DNA of 37,873 nt from Sphingomonadales bacterium (lineage in GTDB: Bacteria > Bacteroidota > Bacteroidia > NS11-12g > UBA955). Position 1 is the first letter of the stretch, and each line of letters starts with the position of its first letter. Positions 34,541 to 37,873 of the stretch are shown piece by piece. The stretch spans positions 1 through 37,873 of the forward strand of contig VHBA01000022.1 of assembly GCA_016872175.1 (NCBI GenBank). The letters run 5' to 3'. The notes under the pieces were generated by a model, which saw only the letters and a list, made by a program, of their open reading frames with translations, ran no database searches and had not been told where the DNA came from. The position numbers and the translations under genes are program-made.

Positions 34541-36169
34541 ATGAACGGATTTTTTAAAATTCCCTTTCCGGCCAATGAGCCTGTGAATGAATATGCTCCT
34601 GGAACCAAAGAGCGTGTTGCACTTAAAATTGCTTTGCAAAATGCCAGAAGTAGGGTAGAGGATATACCTATGTACATAAATGGTTCGGAAATACGTACCG
34701 GTAATATTTTTGATATTTACCCGCCCCATGACAGAGCCCACAAAATTGGATTTTATCACCGTGGTAATAAAGACCATGTTCAGCAAGCCATAGATGCGGC
34801 TTTGAATGCCAAGGAGTCTTGGGAGAACATGCCATGGGAGCAACGTGCTGCCATTTTTCTAAAGGCTGCCGAATTACTGGCCGGCCCCTACCGTTATGAA
34901 ATTAATGCTGCTACCATGCTGGCGCAAAGTAAAAATGCCTATCAGGCTGAAATTGATGCTGCATGTGAAATGATTGACTTCCTGCGCTTTAATGTACATT
35001 ATATGGCAGAGATATACGGTGAACAGCCCACTGCCAACAGCAAAGGAATCTGGAACCGCCTGGAATACCGTCCGCTGGAGGGTTTTGTGTTTGCATTAAC
35101 CCCCTTCAATTTCACAGCTATTGCAGGTAATTTACCAACCAGCGCAGCCATGATGGGTAATGTGGTGGTATGGAAATCCGCTGATACACAAATCTACAGC
35201 GCCAATGTGCTAATGAAAGTGTTTAAAGAAGCGGGTTTGCCTGATGGTGTAATAAATCTGGTATACGTTTCCGGACCCGATGCTGGCGATATTATTTTTA
35301 ACCATCCTGAGTTTGCCGGTATTCACTTTACCGGTAGTACAGGTGTATTCCGGCACATCTGGAATACCATTGGTCAGAATATTTCTAAATACAAAAGCTA
35401 TCCCCGCATAGTAGGCGAAACCGGAGGTAAAGATTTTATTCTTGCCCATAATAGTGCAGATGTAGATGTTTTGGTGGCTGCCATTGTTCGCGGAGCATTT
35501 GAGTTTCAGGGACAAAAATGTTCGGCAGCTTCAAGGGTTTACATTCCGCAAAGTATCTGGCCTGCTGTAAAGGAAAAACTAGTCAGTGAAATGGCCAGCC
35601 TGAAAGTGGGTCCCACCGAAGATTTCAGCAATTTCGTTAATGCAGTTATCGATGAAAAAGCCTTTGATAAAATCAGCGGTTACATTGATCAGGCTATAAA
35701 AGATGGGGTAGAAGTTTTGTGGGGTGGAACCTATGATAAATCCAAAGGATTTTTTATACAACCTACCATCCTTATGGCGCCGCGTGCCGATTATACCACC
35801 ATGTGCGAAGAAATCTTCGGTCCGGTCCTCACCATTTGGATTTATGCCGACAGCGAATGGCCGTCCATTTTCAAAACCGTAGACCAAACCGGAGAATACG
35901 CACTTACCGGCGCTGTGATTGGCCAGAATCGCAATGAAATTGCCAAAGCTACACACGCTTTGAGACATGCAGCAGGTAATTTCTATATCAATGATAAACC
36001 AACAGGTGCCGTGGTAGGCCAGCAGCCATTTGGCGGTGCCAGAGGCAGTGGCACAAATGACAAGGCCGGCAGTAAAGTAAATTTACTTCGCTGGGTAAAT
36101 CAGCGTACCATCAAGGAAACATTTGTGCCGCCCAAAGATTATCGCTATTCATTTCTTTCCGAAGAATAA
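34541..36169 (+). CDS. pruA: L-glutamate gamma-semialdehyde (1-pyrroline-5-carboxylate) dehydrogenase
   Basis: A 542-residue aldehyde dehydrogenase of the PutA/PruA group. The catalytic Cys is residue 327 (GQKCSAASRVY) and the general-base Glu is 293 (VGETGGKDF). The cofactor segments are FALTPFNFTAIAGNLPT and ITFTGS-like IHFTGSTGVF. The C-terminus has QQPFGGARGSGTNDKAGS, the family's anchor-loop motif. It oxidises glutamate semialdehyde to glutamate with NAD in proline catabolism. Proline dehydrogenase is not adjacent. Its stop overlaps the next start by 1 bp (TAATG). Confidence 0.95.
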   Translation: MNGFFKIPFPANEPVNEYAPGTKERVALKIALQNARSRVEDIPMYINGSEIRTGNIFDIYPPHDRAHKIGFYHRGNKDHVQQAIDAALNAKESWENMPWEQRAAIFLKAAELLAGPYRYEINAATMLAQSKNAYQAEIDAACEMIDFLRFNVHYMAEIYGEQPTANSKGIWNRLEYRPLEGFVFALTPFNFTAIAGNLPTSAAMMGNVVVWKSADTQIYSANVLMKVFKEAGLPDGVINLVYVSGPDAGDIIFNHPEFAGIHFTGSTGVFRHIWNTIGQNISKYKSYPRIVGETGGKDFILAHNSADVDVLVAAIVRGAFEFQGQKCSAASRVYIPQSIWPAVKEKLVSEMASLKVGPTEDFSNFVNAVIDEKAFDKISGYIDQAIKDGVEVLWGGTYDKSKGFFIQPTILMAPRADYTTMCEEIFGPVLTIWIYADSEWPSIFKTVDQTGEYALTGAVIGQNRNEIAKATHALRHAAGNFYINDKPTGAVVGQQPFGGARGSGTNDKAGSKVNLLRWVNQRTIKETFVPPKDYRYSFLSEE

Positions 36170-36996
36170 TGATTGTAACCAGGAAATATGCATTGGTAAC
36201 GGCAATTAATGCCTTACTTTTCATTTTTCCTGATAAGCTCTTTTCTCAATGGTATGCAGGGGCAGAATATCGCTTTGGTACAGATAAAAGATCATTGTCG
36301 GACCTGGAAATGGCACAAACAGATGTTTCAGGGGCAAAGTCTGTTCCTTACACGCTGGGTGGGTATACTTTTTCTTCCGGCTATACCTATCGTCCTGACA
36401 GTATTAATGTAGCTTTCTCAGCCGGAATATCATACCTTAAAAGCAATTCGGGCAATATTCTTTATAATTATCGGCCCATTTATCCAACCTATGCAACCCT
36501 AAAACATGATGCATTAACCTTTGATTTAGGTATGTCGTTTGAATTTAAAATAAAAGCAGTTCATGGTTCAAGCGGTTTTGATTTGCTGATGCCTGTTTAC
36601 ATGAGAGGTTTTGAATTGCAGCATACAGAAACCCAATTTGTTTTGATAGAGAAGCGCCGTGAGATAACCTACAATAAGGCTCCAGGTATTAGATTTCATC
36701 AGGAATTCTCTGTTTGGTCGCGTGGAAATATGTTGTTTTACACGGGCGTCAGTGCTGGATGGATTTCGGCACTTAGGAAGAGCCGTACCTTGATTTTGGG
36801 AGATATGTCAACACCTGTATCTCAGCGTGAAATGCAATATCTTACCGACCGTCAGGTCAATGAAAAAGGGAAAATCAATGATCCTTCACTATCGGGATTT
36901 GATACCAGTTTGCCTATGGAAACAAAAACTTATAATGAACCTATATCTTATGTAGCACTGAAAATGGGCCTTGTATATTACCTTAGAAGGAAATGA
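36169..36996 (+). CDS. Unrecognised outer-membrane-like beta-strand protein
   Basis: A 275-residue protein I do not recognise. It has a signal peptide (residues 1-27, INALLFIFPDKLFSQ) and then alternating aromatic/hydrophobic strands (WYAGAEYRFGTD, YRPDSINVAFSAGISYL, ALTFDLGMSFEFKIKA, MLFYTGVSAGWISALRK), ending ISYVALKMGLVYYLRRK. This is the pattern of an 8- to 12-strand outer-membrane barrel, though the Lys end is unusual. It overlaps pruA by 1 bp and the DUF486 gene by 4 bp, so it is in the same transcript. A function linked to proline use is possible only by position. Confidence 0.65.
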   Translation: MIVTRKYALVTAINALLFIFPDKLFSQWYAGAEYRFGTDKRSLSDLEMAQTDVSGAKSVPYTLGGYTFSSGYTYRPDSINVAFSAGISYLKSNSGNILYNYRPIYPTYATLKHDALTFDLGMSFEFKIKAVHGSSGFDLLMPVYMRGFELQHTETQFVLIEKRREITYNKAPGIRFHQEFSVWSRGNMLFYTGVSAGWISALRKSRTLILGDMSTPVSQREMQYLTDRQVNEKGKINDPSLSGFDTSLPMETKTYNEPISYVALKMGLVYYLRRK

Positions 36997-37364
36997 GAAC
37001 CTTATACACCATCATTCTTTTAAGTCTTTCCAATGTGTTTATGACCTTTGCCTGGTATGGGCGCCTGAAGTGGAAATCATTTTCAGGTTTGGAGCGGTGG
37101 GGACTTGCCGGCGTAATTGTTTTTAGCTGGGGTATAGCTTTTTTTGAATATGTTCTGATGATTCCTGCCAACCGGCTCGGTAGCCGTGAAACCGGCGGAT
37201 CTATGGATATGTTTCAGTTAAGGCTGCTTCAGGAGGTAATTTCCATGCTAATTTTTACGCTTGTTGTGATGTTCGTATTTAAGGGCGAAGCACTTCACTG
37301 GCGCTATGCACTGGCATTTTGCCTCATGATTATTGCCATTTGGCTAGTATTGGGCAAATCTTGA
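36993..37364 (+). CDS. DUF486 (DMT-like) small membrane protein
   Basis: A 123-residue protein with four membrane helices (residues ~3-20, 37-56, 79-100 and 104-120). The family landmarks are SNVFMTFAWYGRLKW, WGIAFFEYVLMIPANRLG and LRLLQEVISMLIFTLVVMFV, which I recognise as DUF486, a relative of drug/metabolite transporters of half size. Substrate unknown. The start overlaps the upstream gene by 4 bp. It ends flush against the converging aminotransferase gene. Confidence 0.85.
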   Translation: MRTLYTIILLSLSNVFMTFAWYGRLKWKSFSGLERWGLAGVIVFSWGIAFFEYVLMIPANRLGSRETGGSMDMFQLRLLQEVISMLIFTLVVMFVFKGEALHWRYALAFCLMIIAIWLVLGKS

Positions 37365-37873
37365 TTACAGGCCAATAAAAGGGTTGTTCAGTAATTCTGA
37401 TAATTTCCCGGATGTGGCGTTTTTATAAGTTTTTCCGCCGTATTCACCAACCCACTGAATTCCTTTCACTGCGTTGCTGATAAAAATTTCATCGGCTGTA
37501 CTCAGGGAAATCTCCGTAATAGGATTCTCCTGAATCGAGTATCCATAGGCTCCTGCAAGCTGCATCACCACTTTGCGCATAACACCATCCACACAATATT
37601 CGCTGAGTGGGGGCGTAGTGATGAATTCTCCGTTAACCGTAAAAATATTGCTCGAAACCGTTTCGGCAATTCTGCCGCTGTCATTGATGATTACACATTC
37701 ATCCCACTTGTTTTCGGCAGCATGTATCCCGGCCATTACATAGGTGAGGGCACTGTTGGTTTTAATGGTGCTGGTATAATTGGCATTTTTACTCAATTCG
37801 CTGAACATGCCCAGCGTAAGTCCTTTTTCATTGAGCGGATAACCCCTGAACTCAGTTGCCTTAACTTCAGTAA
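37365..37873 (-). CDS. Class IV aminotransferase (partial, runs off the right edge)
   Basis: The frame stays open to the window end, past the internal Met at 37808, so the N-terminal part is missing. The visible ~169 residues include the PLP Lys region (TIKTNSALTYVMAG), the cofactor segment GRIAETVSSNIFTV, TPPLSEYCVDGVMRKVV, and the closing SLSTADEIFISNAVKGIQWV. These are class IV aminotransferase blocks shared by branched-chain, D-amino acid and aminodeoxychorismate lyase enzymes. The shape is closest to the Bacteroidota IlvE/PabC-like forms; I cannot separate them. It converges with the DUF486 gene with no gap. Confidence 0.85.
   Translation of the reverse strand, partial: TEVKATEFRGYPLNEKGLTLGMFSELSKNANYTSTIKTNSALTYVMAGIHAAENKWDECVIINDSGRIAETVSSNIFTVNGEFITTPPLSEYCVDGVMRKVVMQLAGAYGYSIQENPITEISLSTADEIFISNAVKGIQWVGEYGGKTYKNATSGKLSELLNNPFIGL

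Overview
The window looks like chromosomal DNA of a free-living or sludge-type member of the Bacteroidota. Three secreted proteins end in type IX secretion (T9SS) C-terminal sorting domains (9-2132, 14913-16091, 21074-22057). About ten genes are preceded by the Bacteroidota -7 promoter box TAnnTTTG, usually within about 50 nt of the start codon, and Shine-Dalgarno sites are largely absent. The gene families also fit: a single LptF/LptG-like permease, a BtuG-like surface propeller, a TMEM220-family protein, DhnA-type class I aldolase and T9SS-coupled enzymes. I see no rRNA, CRISPR array, transposase or phage module.

Layout. 1-2572 is an AT-rich accessory stretch: the end of a large SGNH hydrolase/beta-helix/T9SS protein, a folded attC-like element (about 2139-2271), and a truncated outer-membrane barrel fragment. 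From about 2650 the composition becomes GC-richer and housekeeping in type. 2673-4485 is a tightly overlapping methyltransferase-SDR-SUI1 operon. Opposite it lies a minus-strand run: ligA, then a small conserved protein, dapA and ruvB (9085-4487). slyD (plus strand) and an OprO/OprP-type porin (minus strand) follow; upstream of the porin are GTTAA repeats at 10-11 bp spacing, which may be a Pho-box-like operator. 11025-14123 is a compact DnaE-type polymerase with a degenerate PHP motif, divergent from a methyltransferase. A T9SS-exported alpha/beta hydrolase is next, then a TolC/membrane-fusion pair without its pump.

18961-23061 is a vitamin B12 uptake locus: promoter, cobalamin riboswitch, BtuB-like TonB-dependent receptor, a DUF4465-type T9SS protein and a BtuG-like lipoprotein, the three genes overlapping by a few bases. 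The next run on the plus strand covers envelope functions: LptF/G-like permease, glycosyltransferase, a cytochrome-c/FG-GAP lipoprotein, a TMEM220 protein and an MsbA-like ABC exporter. A convergent GNAT gene follows.

29988-32366 holds class I fructose-bisphosphate aldolase, accD and gcvH, closed by a strong terminator. A minus-strand tRNA-Cys(GCA) with its own terminator follows, then alkaline phosphatase and kdsB (minus strand). The window ends with pruA, an unknown outer-membrane-like protein and a DUF486 protein on the plus strand, and on the minus strand a class IV aminotransferase running off the right edge.

The most coherent unusual systems are the B12 locus with its T9SS-sorted accessory protein, the cytochrome/FG-GAP lipoprotein paired with TMEM220, the attC-like element at the composition break, and the candidate phosphate operator. 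All family names are from reading the translations; no database search was run.
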